Under the pieces are notes generated by a model. That model ran no database searches. It was not told where the DNA came from and saw only the letters and a list, made by a program, of their open reading frames with translations. 64,000 nt of DNA, from contig NZ_JACHDS010000001.1 in assembly GCF_014201195.1 (NCBI RefSeq), forward strand, positions 124,001-188,000. The letters are read 5' to 3'. The translations under genes and the position numbers were made by a program. Every line of letters begins with the position of its first letter. Position 1 is the first letter of the stretch. The stretch is from Nocardiopsis mwathae. GTDB lineage: Bacteria > Actinomycetota > Actinomycetes > Streptosporangiales > Streptosporangiaceae. Positions 1-9,527 of the stretch are shown here, piece after piece.

Positions 1-1269
1 CACCACCGCGCGGTGGAAGGGCAGCACGGTGGGCATCCCCCCGACCTCGAACTCGCCCAGCGCGCGGCGGGAGCGCTCAAGGGCCTGGGCGCGGGTGGCG
101 CCGGTCACGATCAGTTTGGCGACCATGGAGTCGAACGCCTGGGGGACGGTGAACCCGGCCTGGCAGCCGGTGTCCACCCGCACCCCGGGCCCGCCGGGCA
201 GGTTCAGCGCGGTGATGGTGCCCGGGGCGGGCATGAAGCCGCGCCCGGCGTCCTCGGCGTTGATCCGGAACTCGAAGGAGTGGCCGCGGGCCGGGGGGTC
301 GGTGTAGCCCAGCTCCTCGCCGTCGGCGATGCGGAACATCTCGCGGACCAGGTCGATGCCGGTGACCTCCTCGGTGACCGGGTGCTCGACCTGCAGGCGG
401 GTGTTGACCTCCAGGAAGGAGACGGTGCCGTCGGCCCCGACCAGGAACTCGCACGTGCCCGCCCCCACATACCCGGCTTCGCGCAGGATGGCTTTGGAGG
501 AGGTGTAGAGCAGCTCGGTCTGCTCCGGCGACAAGAACGGCGCGGGGGCCTCTTCGACGAGTTTCTGGTGGCGGCGCTGCAGGGAGCAGTCGCGGGTGGA
601 GACCACCGCCACGTTGCCGTGGGCATCGGCCAGGCACTGGGTCTCCACGTGGCGGGGCCGGTCCAGGTAGCGCTCCACGAAGCACTCCCCGCGGCCGAAG
701 GCGGTGGTGGCCTCGCGCACCGCCGACTCGAAGGCGTCGGGCACCTCGTCCAGGGTGCGGGCGACCTTGAGTCCGCGCCCGCCGCCGCCGAAGGCGGCCT
801 TGATCGCGATCGGCAGCCCGTGGGTGCGGGCGAAGGCGAGGACCTCGTCGGCGTCGGCGACGGGGTCGGGGGTGCCGGCGACCAGGGGGGCGCCGACCTT
901 CTGGGCGATGTGGCGGGCCTGGACCTTGTCGCCCAGGGCGGTGATGGCCGCGGGCGGGGGGCCGATCCAGGTGAGTCCGGCGTCGATGACGGCTTGGGCG
1001 AAGTCGGCGTTCTCGGCGAGGAACCCGTAGCCGGGGTGGAGGGCGTCGGCGCCGGTGCGTTGGGCGATGGTGAGGATTTTGGTGATGTCGAGGTAGCTGT
1101 CGGCGGGGGTGGTTCCGCCGAGGGCGTGGGCTTGGTCGGCGGTGGTGGTGTGCAGGGCGTCGAGGTCGGGTTCGGCGTAGACGGCGACGCTGGTGAGTCC
1201 GGCGTCTTTGCAGGCGCGGGCGATCCGCACCGCGATCTCGCCGCGGTTGGCGATCAGAACTTTACGCAC
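1..1269 (-). CDS. accA: Acyl-CoA carboxylase alpha subunit, biotin carboxylase part (partial, C-terminus beyond left edge)
   Basis: ATP-dependent carboxylation of biotin, the first half-reaction of acetyl-/propionyl-CoA carboxylase, in the cytoplasm. The frame opens with a GTG at 1269 preceded by AGGAGGA and stays open to base 1, giving 423 visible residues. The N-terminus ([19 protein letters not shown]) is the biotin carboxylase signature. The ATP-grasp glycine-rich loop [13 protein letters not shown] lies at about 157-169 and the catalytic [14 protein letters not shown] at about 287-300. Actinobacterial homologues are about 590-670 residues and carry a biotinyl (BCCP) domain at the C-terminus, which would lie outside the window. 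It is the last visible gene of a minus-strand operon after the beta and epsilon subunits, 157 bp downstream of epsilon. Confidence 0.95.
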   Translation of the reverse strand, partial: MRKVLIANRGEIAVRIARACKDAGLTSVAVYAEPDLDALHTTTADQAHALGGTTPADSYLDITKILTIAQRTGADALHPGYGFLAENADFAQAVIDAGLTWIGPPPAAITALGDKVQARHIAQKVGAPLVAGTPDPVADADEVLAFARTHGLPIAIKAAFGGGGRGLKVARTLDEVPDAFESAVREATTAFGRGECFVERYLDRPRHVETQCLADAHGNVAVVSTRDCSLQRRHQKLVEEAPAPFLSPEQTELLYTSSKAILREAGYVGAGTCEFLVGADGTVSFLEVNTRLQVEHPVTEEVTGIDLVREMFRIADGEELGYTDPPARGHSFEFRINAEDAGRGFMPAPGTITALNLPGGPGVRVDTGCQAGFTVPQAFDSMVAKLIVTGATRAQALERSRRALGEFEVGGMPTVLPFHRAVV

Positions 1270-1426
1270 GGTCGAATTTCCTCCTGCTACGGCGCCGGAC
1301 CGGATGGGTGTCGCGCCTGGTCGTGAGAAGTCTAGGAAGTGTGCGGGGGATCCGCCCAGATCCGGCGAAGTCGGTTGTCTCCTACCCCGCGTGAGGTCGG
1401 TCGAGGTCAGGGGGTGCGGCGAGGGA

Positions 1427-1678
1427 TCACCGGGGCCTCAGGCTGTTCCGCCAGGCGCCCGGTCCGGGGGCGAGGGGGTGGCGGACCAGCTGGGCGCGGT
1501 CGCTCCAGGCCGAACGCGTGCGGCCGCCGGAGGCCGCGGCCGCGCGCGGCGCGCGGGTGGCGCGTGCGCGGGCGGTCAGCACCGTCACCAGTGCGGCGAC
1601 CTCCTCGTTGGACGGGTCGCCGCGGACCACCTGCAGGTAGGGGGCGGGGCTCCGCTGCTGATCGGCTGCGTTCGACAT
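1427..1678 (-). CDS. accE: Acyl-CoA carboxylase epsilon subunit
   Basis: A small 83-residue protein between the beta and alpha carboxylase genes. The sequence has the pattern known for actinobacterial epsilon subunits: a short conserved stretch ([20 protein letters not shown], residues 15-34) followed by a variable, Arg/Ala/Pro-rich tail ending near a Trp ([13 protein letters not shown]). Known epsilon subunits bind the beta subunit and help assemble the alpha-beta complex. The gene starts 50 bp after the beta gene ends and is read in the same direction. The call rests on the PTNEEVAAL-like motif plus position. Its small size would make it easy to miss. Confidence 0.88.
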   Translation of the reverse strand: MSNAADQQRSPAPYLQVVRGDPSNEEVAALVTVLTARARATRAPRAAAASGGRTRSAWSDRAQLVRHPLAPGPGAWRNSLRPR

Positions 1679-1728
1679 CTACCCTCTTCTCGTTCCCTAC
1701 GTGATCTACCGTCCCCGGCGCGCCTCGG

Positions 1729-3345
1729 TCACAGGGGGATGTTCCCGTGCTTCTTCGGCGGCAGCTGCTGCCGCTTGTCGGCGAGGCTGCGCAGCGCCTT
1801 GGCGACCGACACCCGCGTCTCCGACGGCAGGATGACGCCGTCGACATACCCCCGTTCCGCGGCGGAGTAGGGGTTGAGCAGGGTGTCCTCGTACTCCTGG
1901 ATGAGCTTGGCGCGCTCGGTCTCGACATCGTCCGAGGCGGCCAGGGCCCGGCGGTGCAGGATGTTGACCGCTCCCTGGGCACCCATGACCGCGATCTGCG
2001 CGGTGGGCCAGGCCAGGTTGATGTCGGCGCCCAGGTGCTTGGAACCCATGACGTCGTAGGCGCCGCCGTAAGCCTTGCGCGTGATGACGGTGATGAGTGG
2101 GACGGTGGCCTCGGCGTAGGCGTAGATCAGCTTGGCGCCGCGCCGGATGATGCCGTTCCACTCCTGGTCGGTACCGGGCAGGAAGCCGGGCACGTCCACG
2201 AAGGTGAGCACCGGGATGTTGAAGGCGTCGCAGGTACGGACGAACCGGGCGGCCTTCTCCGAGGCGTGGATGTCCAGGCAGCCGGCGAAGCTCATCGGCT
2301 GGTTGGCGACGACGCCGACGGGGCGGCCCTCGACCCGGCCGTAGCCCACGACGATGTTGGTGGCGAACTGGGCGTGCACCTCCAGGAACTCGCCGTCGTC
2401 CAGCACATGCTCGATCACCGTGTGGATGTCGTAGGGCTGGTTGGCGGAGTCCGGGATGAAGGTGTCGAGTTCGAGGTCGGAGTCGCTGATCTCGAACTCG
2501 GCGCCGCCGTCGGAATCGGGTGCCGGGACGGGCGGGTCCTCCAGGTTGTTCGACGGGAGATAGGACAGCAGCTCTTTGACGTAGTCGAGCGCGTCCTGCT
2601 CGTCGGTGCCCATGTAGTGGGCGACACCGGACCGGGTGTTGTGGGCCCGTGCGCCGCCCAGGTCCTCCATGGAGACGTCCTCGCCGGTGACGGTCTTAAT
2701 GACGTCGGGGCCGGTGATGAACATCTGCGAGGTCCGGTCGACCATGACGATGAAGTCGGTCAGTGCGGGGGAGTAGACGTGCCCGCCGGCGGCGGCTCCC
2801 ATGATCAGCGAGATCTGCGGGATGACACCGGAGGCGTGCACGTTGCGCTTGAAGATCTCGGCGTAGAGGCCGAGCGCGACCACACCCTCCTGGATGCGGG
2901 CGCCGCCGCCCTCGTTGATGCCGACGACGGGGCACCCGGTCTTCAGGGCGTGGTCGAGGACCTTGACGATCTTCTCCCCGTAGACCTCACCGAGGGATCC
3001 GCCGAACACCGTGACGTCCTGGCTGAAGACGGCGATCGGGCGGCCGTCCACGGTGCCGTATCCGGTGACGACGCCGTCGCCGTAGGGGCGGTTCTTCTCC
3101 AGGCCGAACTGGGTGGAGCGGTGTCTGGCCAGGGCGTCGAACTCCACGAAGGACCCGGGGTCGAGCAGGGCGTCGATGCGCTCGCGCGCGGTCATCTTGC
3201 CCTTAGCGTGCTGTTTCTCGATCGCTCGCTCGGAACCGGCGTGCACGGCCTCGTACCGGCGGCGCTGCAGGTCGGCGAGCTTGCCCGCAGTGGTGCGGAT
3301 GTCGATGTCGGCCGCGGGCAGCGGTTCAGGGGCTTCGGTCGCCAT
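1729..3345 (-). CDS. pccB: Acyl-CoA carboxylase beta subunit (carboxyltransferase), propionyl-CoA type
   Basis: Transfers the carboxyl group from biotin to acyl-CoA. The 538-residue length is normal for the AccD/PccB family. The N-terminal carboxyltransferase half contains [12 protein letters not shown] (about 144-155) and [10 protein letters not shown] (182-191), and the C-terminal half contains [18 protein letters not shown] (425-442) and MGAQGAV (455-461). The residue at the substrate-selecting position is Asp432 (in AYDVM). In Streptomyces PccB an Asp at the equivalent site favours propionyl-CoA, while acetyl-CoA enzymes carry a hydrophobic residue. I therefore infer a propionyl-CoA carboxylase feeding methylmalonyl-CoA. 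It is the first gene of the minus-strand carboxylase operon and is divergent from PEP carboxylase. Confidence 0.95.
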   Translation of the reverse strand: MATEAPEPLPAADIDIRTTAGKLADLQRRRYEAVHAGSERAIEKQHAKGKMTARERIDALLDPGSFVEFDALARHRSTQFGLEKNRPYGDGVVTGYGTVDGRPIAVFSQDVTVFGGSLGEVYGEKIVKVLDHALKTGCPVVGINEGGGARIQEGVVALGLYAEIFKRNVHASGVIPQISLIMGAAAGGHVYSPALTDFIVMVDRTSQMFITGPDVIKTVTGEDVSMEDLGGARAHNTRSGVAHYMGTDEQDALDYVKELLSYLPSNNLEDPPVPAPDSDGGAEFEISDSDLELDTFIPDSANQPYDIHTVIEHVLDDGEFLEVHAQFATNIVVGYGRVEGRPVGVVANQPMSFAGCLDIHASEKAARFVRTCDAFNIPVLTFVDVPGFLPGTDQEWNGIIRRGAKLIYAYAEATVPLITVITRKAYGGAYDVMGSKHLGADINLAWPTAQIAVMGAQGAVNILHRRALAASDDVETERAKLIQEYEDTLLNPYSAAERGYVDGVILPSETRVSVAKALRSLADKRQQLPPKKHGNIPL

Positions 3346-3801
3346 AACGCCTCACCATAGTCCCGGCGCTGGTCTCCGCAGGAACGTGACCCCGGTTACC
3401 CAAGGGTAAGTGGGGTTGCGCACACCCCGCCCCATTCCCCGTCCCACTCCTCCGCTGCGGAATCCCGGCTCGGAACGGAGATCTCGGGCGGTTCGCGCGC
3501 GGGTCGCGAGGCTCCGGCGCGCCTGCGGCCTTCCCCATTCCTTGCCTATCCTTTCCGATTCCTTGCCCGCCGTCGAACGGGTGGTCGTCCACGTGCCGTT
3601 GAGCCACCCAACCCGACGCGGGCCAGGGAGGGCCACCCCACCCGGCCCCTGAATCGGCCGTCGGCCCCCGATCGTGCGTTCGCACCCGGTCGGGCCTGGG
3701 GCGCCGGTCACGCTTCCGCCGAGCTCACCGCCTCTGCGAAGCTGGGGATAGGTGACCCCCGCCGCTCAATGGTTCAGACCAATCTGGGTAGGGTTTCGCA
3801 C
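3346..3801. other. Divergent intergenic region between pccB and ppc
   Basis: 456 bp with no convincing gene. It must carry the promoter of the carboxylase operon (minus) and of ppc (plus). The short ORFs here have low-complexity Arg/Pro compositions and no ribosome binding site. The ppc-proximal end carries the DasR-like palindrome and -10 element listed separately. I saw no other structure. Confidence 0.6.
3768..3783 (+). promoter_or_regulatory. DasR/GntR-like operator (TGGT-N4-ACCA) in front of ppc
   Basis: The palindrome AATGGTTCAGACCAAT matches 12 of 16 positions of the known Streptomyces DasR responsive element ACTGGTCTAGACCAGT, including both TGGT/ACCA half-sites. It lies 5 bp before a TAGGGT -10-like hexamer at 3789-3794, so it would cover the -35 region of ppc. 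The similarity is seen in the sequence. Binding by a DasR-like GlcNAc sensor is inference. Confidence 0.4.
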
Positions 3802-6444
3802 ATGACTGCGGTAAGCGCGGAGCGCGACAGTGCTCGCCAGGAGATGCCCGACCAGCTGCGCGGCGACGTCCGCCTGCTGGGCGAGATGCTCGGTACCGTC
3901 CTCGCGGAGAGCGGCGGAGAAGACCTGCTGGCCGACGTCGAGCGGCTGCGCCGGGCCGTCATCGGCGCCCGGGACGGTTCGGTCACCGGTGAGGAGATCA
4001 CCCGGCTGGTGGCCTCGTGGCCGCTGGAGCGGGCCAAGCAGGTGGCGCGGGCGTTCACCGTCTACTTCCACCTGGCAAATCTCGCCGAAGAACACCAGCG
4101 CATGCGCGCCCTGCGCGAGCGCGACGACGCCGACAACCCGCCCCGCGAGTCGCTGGCAGCGGCCGTCCACGGGGTCCGGGAGGACTCCGGCGAGGAACGG
4201 CTGCGCGAGTTCGTCGAGGGTATGGAGTTCCACCCGGTGCTGACCGCGCACCCCACCGAGGCGCGGCGGCGCGCGGTCTCCACGGCGATCCTGCGCATCA
4301 GCGGGCACCTGGAGGAGCTGCACGCGGCGCACCCGGGCAGCTCGGCCGAGGCCGAGGCGCACCGGCACCTGCTGGAGGAGGTCGACCTGCTCTGGCGCAC
4401 CTCCCAGTTGCGCTACACCAAGCTCGACCCGCTGGACGAGGTCCGCACCGCCATGGCCGCCTTCGAGGAGTCGATCTTCCGAGTCGTTCCGGAGGTGTAC
4501 CGCGCGCTGGACACCGCCATCGACCCGGCCGACAGCGGACGCAGGCCCACCAAGGCCAAGGCGTTCGTGCGCTACGGCAGCTGGATCGGCGGCGACCGCG
4601 ACGGCAACCCGTTCGTCACCCACGAGATCACCCGCGAGGCGATCTCCATCCAGTCCGAGTACGTGCTGCGGGCCCTGGAGAACACGTGCGGCCGCATCGG
4701 GCGGACGCTGACGGTGTACGGCAACCTCACCCCGCCGTCGGCGGAGCTGAGCGACCTGATCGCGACCGCCCAGGCCGGGTACCCGCGGGTGATGGGCGGG
4801 ATCGCGAAGCGGTCGCCGAACGAGCCGCACCGCCAGCTGCTGCTGTTCGCCACCGAACGGCTGCGCGCCACCCGCGAGCGCGACGCCGACCTCGCCTACC
4901 GCGGCCCGGAGGAGTTCCTGTCCGACCTGCGCGCGGTCCAGCGGTCGCTGGCCGCCGCCGGGGCCGACCGGCAGGCCAACGGCGAGCTGCAGCACCTCAT
5001 CTGGCAGGCGGAGACCTTCGGGTTCCACCTGGCCGAGCTGGAGATCCGGCAGCACAGCGCCGTGCACGCCCAAGCGCTGGCCGAGGTCCGCGCCGGGGGT
5101 GAGCTGTCGGAGAAGACCCAGGAGGTGCTGGCGACGCTGCGGGTCGTCTCCTGGATCCAGGACCGGTTCGGCGTGGACGCCTGCCGCCGCTACATCGTGA
5201 GCTTCACCCAGTCGGCGGACGACATCGCCGCCGTCCACGAGCTGGCCGAACACGCCCTCCCCGCGGGTCGCGTGCCGGTGCTCGACGTGATCCCGCTGTT
5301 CGAGACCGGCGCCGACCTCGCGGCGTCGCCGACCGTGCTCGACGGCATGCTGGAGCTGCCTGCGGTGCGGCGGAGGCTCGACGAGTCCGGCCGTCGGCTG
5401 GAGGTCATGCTCGGTTACAGCGACTCCGCCAAGGACGTCGGTCCGGTCAGCGCGACCCTGCGGCTGTACGACGCCCAGGCCGAGCTGGTCGCGTGGGCCG
5501 AGCGCAACGACATCAAGCTGACCCTGTTCCACGGGCGCGGGGGATCTCTGGGCCGCGGCGGCGGACCGGCCAGCCGGGCGCTGCTCGCCCAGGCGCCGGG
5601 CTCGGTGGCGGGGCGGTTCAAGGTGACCGAGCAGGGCGAGGTCATCTTCGCCCGCTACGGGCAGCGCGCCATCGCCCGTCGGCACATCGAGCAGGTGGGC
5701 CACGCGGTGCTGATGGCGTCCACGCGGACGGTGCAGGAGCGCGCCACCACGGCTGCGGCGAAGTACCGGGAGGTGGCCGACGGCATCGCGGGCGCCGCGC
5801 ACGACGCCTACCGGCGGCTCATCGACAGCGACGGCTTCGCGGAGTGGTTCTCCCGGGTCAGCCCGCTGGAGGAGCTCGGTGAGCTGCGGCTGGGGTCGCG
5901 CCCCGCACGCCGCGGCGCCGCCCGCGGGCTGGAGGACCTGCGCGCGATCCCGTGGGTGTTCGCCTGGACGCAGACCCGCGTCAACCTGCCCGGCTGGTTC
6001 GGCCTGGGCACCGGCCTGGCCTCGGTCGACGACCTGGACACGCTGCGTGGCGCCTACACGGAGTGGCCGCTGTTCTCCTCGCTGCTCGACAACGCCGAGA
6101 TGAGCCTGGCCAAGACCGACCGGACGATCGCCGAGCGCTACCTGGCGCTGGGCGGCCGTCCGGAGCTCACCGAGCTGGTCCTCGCCGAGTACGACCGTAC
6201 GCGTGAGCGTGTGCTCGCGGTGACCGGACACAAGCGGCTGCTGGAGAACCGCCGGGTCCTGTCCCGCGCGGTCGACCTGCGCAATCCTTACGTGGACGCC
6301 CTGTCCCACCTGCAGCTGCGGGCGTTGGAGGCGCTGCGCGGCCCGGAGGCGGAGTCGCTGGGCGAGGAGGACCACCGCCACCTGGAGCGGCTGCTCCTGC
6401 TATCGGTCAACGGCGTGGCCGCCGGCCTGCAGAACACCGGCTGA
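3802..6444 (+). CDS. ppc: Phosphoenolpyruvate carboxylase
   Basis: Anaplerotic enzyme that carboxylates PEP to oxaloacetate. It has 880 residues from the ATG at 3802. A frame-matching ATG at 3769 also exists, but that stretch looks like promoter: TAGGGT at 3789-3794 ends 7 nt before 3802. The family signatures are complete: VLTAHPTEARRR with active-site His150, LGYSDSAKD with Lys544, and the FHGRGGSLGRGGG loop with Arg579. The C-terminus ends in the family-typical QNTG. It is divergent from the propionyl-CoA carboxylase operon and precedes birA, so the neighbourhood groups biotin-dependent and anaplerotic carboxylation. Confidence 0.97.
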   Translation: MTAVSAERDSARQEMPDQLRGDVRLLGEMLGTVLAESGGEDLLADVERLRRAVIGARDGSVTGEEITRLVASWPLERAKQVARAFTVYFHLANLAEEHQRMRALRERDDADNPPRESLAAAVHGVREDSGEERLREFVEGMEFHPVLTAHPTEARRRAVSTAILRISGHLEELHAAHPGSSAEAEAHRHLLEEVDLLWRTSQLRYTKLDPLDEVRTAMAAFEESIFRVVPEVYRALDTAIDPADSGRRPTKAKAFVRYGSWIGGDRDGNPFVTHEITREAISIQSEYVLRALENTCGRIGRTLTVYGNLTPPSAELSDLIATAQAGYPRVMGGIAKRSPNEPHRQLLLFATERLRATRERDADLAYRGPEEFLSDLRAVQRSLAAAGADRQANGELQHLIWQAETFGFHLAELEIRQHSAVHAQALAEVRAGGELSEKTQEVLATLRVVSWIQDRFGVDACRRYIVSFTQSADDIAAVHELAEHALPAGRVPVLDVIPLFETGADLAASPTVLDGMLELPAVRRRLDESGRRLEVMLGYSDSAKDVGPVSATLRLYDAQAELVAWAERNDIKLTLFHGRGGSLGRGGGPASRALLAQAPGSVAGRFKVTEQGEVIFARYGQRAIARRHIEQVGHAVLMASTRTVQERATTAAAKYREVADGIAGAAHDAYRRLIDSDGFAEWFSRVSPLEELGELRLGSRPARRGAARGLEDLRAIPWVFAWTQTRVNLPGWFGLGTGLASVDDLDTLRGAYTEWPLFSSLLDNAEMSLAKTDRTIAERYLALGGRPELTELVLAEYDRTRERVLAVTGHKRLLENRRVLSRAVDLRNPYVDALSHLQLRALEALRGPEAESLGEEDHRHLERLLLLSVNGVAAGLQNTG

Positions 6445-6467
6445 CACCCCTCGCCCCGACCCCTCCG

Positions 6468-6507
6468 CTCTCCGTCGGTCTCGGAGGCTCTCCGTCGGTC
6501 TCGGAGG
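6468..6507. repeat. 20-bp tandem duplication with hairpin potential after ppc
   Basis: CTCTCCGTCGGTCTCGGAGG is present twice in perfect tandem (6468-6487 and 6488-6507), starting 23 bp after the ppc stop. Each copy can fold CTCCG against CGGAG. It may act as part of the ppc terminator. That role is inferred from position and pairing only. Confidence 0.6.
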
Positions 6508-6566
6508 CCGGCGGAGGCGTGGGTGCGGCCGGGGTCGGGAGACCGGGCGCTCGCCGTGTGCGGATA

Positions 6567-6572
6567 TAGATT
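6567..6572 (+). promoter_or_regulatory. Putative -10 element for a leaderless birA transcript
   Basis: TAGATT fits the actinobacterial TANNNT -10 pattern and ends 6 bp before the birA ATG at 6579, so transcription would start at or next to the start codon. No Shine-Dalgarno sequence is visible upstream of that ATG, as expected for a leaderless mRNA. Confidence 0.4.
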
Positions 6573-6578
6573 GGGCGC

Positions 6579-7460
6579 ATGACCGGCGACTCTCCCTACA
6601 CCGATCTCGACCGCCCTCCCCTGCGGGAGGCCGCGCTGCAGCGGGTCCTCGTCCGGCCCGGCGGGCTGTGGACCGGGATCGAGGTCGCCCCCGAGACGGG
6701 GTCGACCAACACCGAGTTGGTGTCGCGCGCGCGGGAGGGCGCGCCAGAGGGGACGGTGCTGGTCACCGAGCACCAGACGGCGGGCCGCGGGCGGCTGGAC
6801 CGGACGTTCGAGACCCCGGCCCGCGCCGCCCTGACATTCTCGGTGCTGGTGCGCCCGGACGTCCCGGCGGAACGCCTGGGCTGGCTGCCGCTGCTCATGG
6901 GGGTGGCGGCGGTGCACGCGGTCCGGCGCGTCGGCGAGCTGCCGGCCTCGTTGAAGTGGCCGAACGACGTGCTGTCCGGGGGTGTCGACGCCGAGGGCAC
7001 ACAGCGCAAGCTGGCCGGGATCCTCTCCGAGGCCGCGTTCCCCGCCGAGGGGGCGGCCGCCCGGGGGCGGTCGGCGGTGGTCATCGGGATGGGGCTCAAC
7101 GTCCTGCAGCGGCGCGACGAGCTGCCGGTCGACACGGCGACGTCGCTCGCGGCCGAGGGCGCCCCCGTCACCGACCGCGACCCGCTGCTGCGGGCGGTCC
7201 TGCGCGGGTTCGCCGAGCTGTACACGGCGTGGGTGCGGCACGGTGGCGATGCGGAGGCGAGCGGGCTCGCCGAGGAGTACCGGAAGCGATGCGGCACGGT
7301 CGGGCGGCTGGTCCGGGTCCACCTTCCGGGCGGCCGGGCGGCCGAGGGCCGGGCGACCGGGGTGGACGCCGAGGGGCGGCTGCTGGTCCGCACGGGTGCC
7401 GGGGGCGAGGAGGCGCTGAGCGCCGGGGACGTCGTCCACGTCCGCCCGGTGGTGCCCTAG
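6579..7460 (+). CDS. birA: Biotin--[acetyl-CoA-carboxylase] ligase (monofunctional)
   Basis: Activates biotin to biotinyl-AMP and attaches it to the carrier domain of carboxylases. The 293-residue protein contains the biotin-binding TEHQTAGRGRLDRTF (about residues 63-77) and the ligase signature SLKWPNDVL (about 125-133), and a C-terminal BPL_C-like beta-barrel (RLVRVHLPGG...). There is no N-terminal winged-helix domain, so it should be a pure ligase and not a repressor like E. coli BirA. Its likely partner is the biotin carboxylase/BCCP protein encoded about 5 kb upstream. Adjacency of pcc, birA and cyclase genes is also known in Streptomyces. Confidence 0.93.
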   Translation: MTGDSPYTDLDRPPLREAALQRVLVRPGGLWTGIEVAPETGSTNTELVSRAREGAPEGTVLVTEHQTAGRGRLDRTFETPARAALTFSVLVRPDVPAERLGWLPLLMGVAAVHAVRRVGELPASLKWPNDVLSGGVDAEGTQRKLAGILSEAAFPAEGAAARGRSAVVIGMGLNVLQRRDELPVDTATSLAAEGAPVTDRDPLLRAVLRGFAELYTAWVRHGGDAEASGLAEEYRKRCGTVGRLVRVHLPGGRAAEGRATGVDAEGRLLVRTGAGGEEALSAGDVVHVRPVVP

Positions 7461-7703
7461 CCGGGATGCGCCCACCCGCGGCGAAGCACTGAGCGGGCGG
7501 CGTCCCGCGGGCCTCCGTGAGCGCTGTGAGGTGCGGGAAGCCCGGTGGGAGCCCAGGGGAACGGGAGGTCATGAGTCGGCCAAGGGCGCGCCAATTCCGC
7601 GCCATTCCCCTCCGCCAGAAAATCGGGTAAAGCGGACATTATCCGGTGTCGGCCCGGGATGTCCCCGGCGCGCGCACCCGGGTCCTATGCAAGGATCACT
7701 CCC

Positions 7704-8240
7704 ATGGCTATCGCGGACCGCTACCTCGCCGAGGGCGAGGAGCTGGTGTACGTCACCCGCCAACACTGGACGACGGTGCTGGCGGAGTTCATCGCGTTGA
7801 TCGTCGTCATCGCCGTCGCCGCGGGGCTGGTCTGGTTCATGCCCGCGGGCGAGGAATGGACCCAGTGGGCGACCTACGCGGTCATCCTCGTCGCCGTCAT
7901 CGCCGCGGTCGTGTTCTGGCTGATCCCCACCCTCAAGTGGTGGACCACCGCCTACATCCTGACCAACCGGCGGCTGATGTACCGGTACGGCATGCTCTCC
8001 AAACACGGCCGCGACATGCCGCTGACCCGCGTCAACGACGTCACCTTCAGCATCTCGCTGTGGGAGCGCATCATGCGCTACGGCAACCTGTCCGTACAGT
8101 CGGCCTCCGAGCAGGAGGGTATGGAACTGCGTAAGGTGCCGCGTGTGGAGTGGCTGCAAAGCGAGATCTACCGGCAGGTCGAGGAGGCCAACCGGCGCTC
8201 GACCCCGCCGCCCGAGCCGCCGGACCACCACGGCCGGTGA
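7704..8240 (+). CDS. PH (bPH2/DUF304) domain membrane protein
   Basis: 178 residues from the ATG at 7704 (MAIADRYLAEGEELVYVTRQ). An in-frame ATG at 7659 would add a 15-residue unconserved leader. Two adjacent hydrophobic segments (about residues 29-48 and 56-76) are followed by the typical bacterial PH-domain start TAYILTNRRLMYRYGMLSK and the RVNDVTFSISLWERIMRYG core. Bacterial PH proteins of this kind are membrane anchored with the domain in the cytosol. The function of this family in actinobacteria is not established. A long perfect palindrome follows its stop codon. Confidence 0.85.
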   Translation: MAIADRYLAEGEELVYVTRQHWTTVLAEFIALIVVIAVAAGLVWFMPAGEEWTQWATYAVILVAVIAAVVFWLIPTLKWWTTAYILTNRRLMYRYGMLSKHGRDMPLTRVNDVTFSISLWERIMRYGNLSVQSASEQEGMELRKVPRVEWLQSEIYRQVEEANRRSTPPPEPPDHHGR

Positions 8241-8265
8241 CGCTTCACCGATGACGTCCTCCGAT

Positions 8266-8337
8266 CCTCCGTTGATCTCGGGGGTATCGACCGAGCACCG
8301 GCGAGAATTCGGTCGATACCCCCGAGATCAACGGAGG
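8266..8337. repeat. Dispersed palindrome family, copy 1 (29-bp perfect arms)
   Basis: The left arm 8266-8294 and right arm 8309-8337 are perfect reverse complements over 29 bp, with a 14-nt loop. The outer part CCTCCGTTGATCTCG is shared with copies at 41880-41943 and 58675-58746. It lies 25 bp after the PH-domain gene and 182 bp before the cyclase gene. It can act as a terminator hairpin, but there is no U-tract. Confidence 0.85.
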
Positions 8338-8519
8338 GCGGTGAAACGGAAGCCACCCCGCCGGTGCGCCGCCCCGCCCCCGCTGCGCATGCGGTTTCTT
8401 GACGAGTGTGGCTTCCGCGTACTAAACCGACAGTCACACGCACGTGACAGTGCCTTCCAACCGGCCGGTAGAAGGAAATCCCCCGCGCCGTCGCACCGGC
8501 CTCGAACACGAGAGAACGT

Positions 8520-9527
8520 ATGCCGTCGCGCCCCGACCCCACGGAGATCGAAGCCGCCCTGCTCGGAGGAGAGGCACGGTACACCCGTGCCGAGGCGGTG
8601 CGGCTCGCGGGAGCCTCACCGGAGTTCTCCGGCCGCGTCTGGCGGGCGCTGGGCTTCGCCACTCGCGACGAGGACGCCATCGCCTTCACCGACAGCGATG
8701 TCGAGGCGCTACGCGTCGCCACGCGGCTGCTGGAGAGCGGCATCGTCGACGACGATGCCGCCATCAGGCTGGCCCGCGCCATGGGGCAGACCATGACCCG
8801 GCTCGCCGAATGGCAGACCAGCATCCTCAGCACCATGTCCCGCGGGCCTGAAGGTGAGGTCGGCGAGGACCGGCTGGACAGCCTCGTCGGCATCGCCGAG
8901 GGGGTGCTTCCCGATGTGGAGGTGCTGCTGCTGCACATCTGGCGGCGCCAGCTGGCGGCCTCGGCCGCGCGCCGGATCGCCTTCATGGAGAGTACGGAGA
9001 GCGCTGCCCCCACGTACTTCCCCCTCGCGGTGGGCTTCGCCGACCTGGTGTCCTTCACGACGCTCAGCCGCGAGCTGGACGAGGTGGGGCTGGCCGAGGT
9101 CGTCGAGGGCTTCGAGTCGACCGCCACCGACATCGTCGCCTCGGGCGGCGGTCGGGTGGTCAAGACGCTGGGCGACGAGATCCTGTACGTGGCCAACACG
9201 GCGAAGCAGGCCGCGGAGATCGCCCTGCGGCTCAGCGTCGGGGTCACCACCCACATCGACGTCCCCGACGTGCGTGTGGGGGTGGCCTACGGCCCCGTCC
9301 TCGCCCTGCTCGGCGATGTCTTCGGCACCACGGTGAACCGGTCCAGCCGCCTGACCTCCTTCGCCCGCCCCGGCACCGTGCTGATCGACGAGACACTCGC
9401 CGAACTCCTCAAGGACGAGGAGTCGCTGCAGGTGGAGCCCGTTCGCCCGAGGCACGCCCACGGGCTCGGAAAGCTCCAGCCCTACGTCCTGCGCCGCACC
9501 TTCGAGCCCGTCCGCCCACCGAACTGA
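8520..9527 (+). CDS. cya: Class III adenylate cyclase with N-terminal regulatory domain
   Basis: Makes cAMP from ATP. The 335-residue protein has an N-terminal helical domain (about 1-160) like the autoinhibitory, pH-sensing domain of mycobacterial Rv1264, followed by a class IIIc catalytic domain. Metal-binding Asp175 (GFADLVSFT) and Asp219 (KTLGDEI), adenine-selecting Lys215 and Asp266 (GDVFG), and transition-state Asn273 and Arg277 (VNRSSRL) are all present, so it should be active. It has no membrane segment. In Streptomyces the single cya lies in the same birA/carboxylase neighbourhood, which supports orthology. The stop is followed by a region with tandem repeats. Confidence 0.93.
   Translation: MPSRPDPTEIEAALLGGEARYTRAEAVRLAGASPEFSGRVWRALGFATRDEDAIAFTDSDVEALRVATRLLESGIVDDDAAIRLARAMGQTMTRLAEWQTSILSTMSRGPEGEVGEDRLDSLVGIAEGVLPDVEVLLLHIWRRQLAASAARRIAFMESTESAAPTYFPLAVGFADLVSFTTLSRELDEVGLAEVVEGFESTATDIVASGGGRVVKTLGDEILYVANTAKQAAEIALRLSVGVTTHIDVPDVRVGVAYGPVLALLGDVFGTTVNRSSRLTSFARPGTVLIDETLAELLKDEESLQVEPVRPRHAHGLGKLQPYVLRRTFEPVRPPN

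Noticed and set aside
1747-3360. 537-codon plus-strand ORF opposite pccB
   Set aside because: Gly/Val/Asp-rich translation typical of antisense reading of a real gene, while the minus frame is a textbook carboxyltransferase.
3766-6381. 871-codon ORF on the minus strand
   Set aside because: It is the antisense frame of ppc, has low-complexity Arg/Gly/Val content and no ribosome site. GC-rich coding DNA often leaves such open antisense frames.
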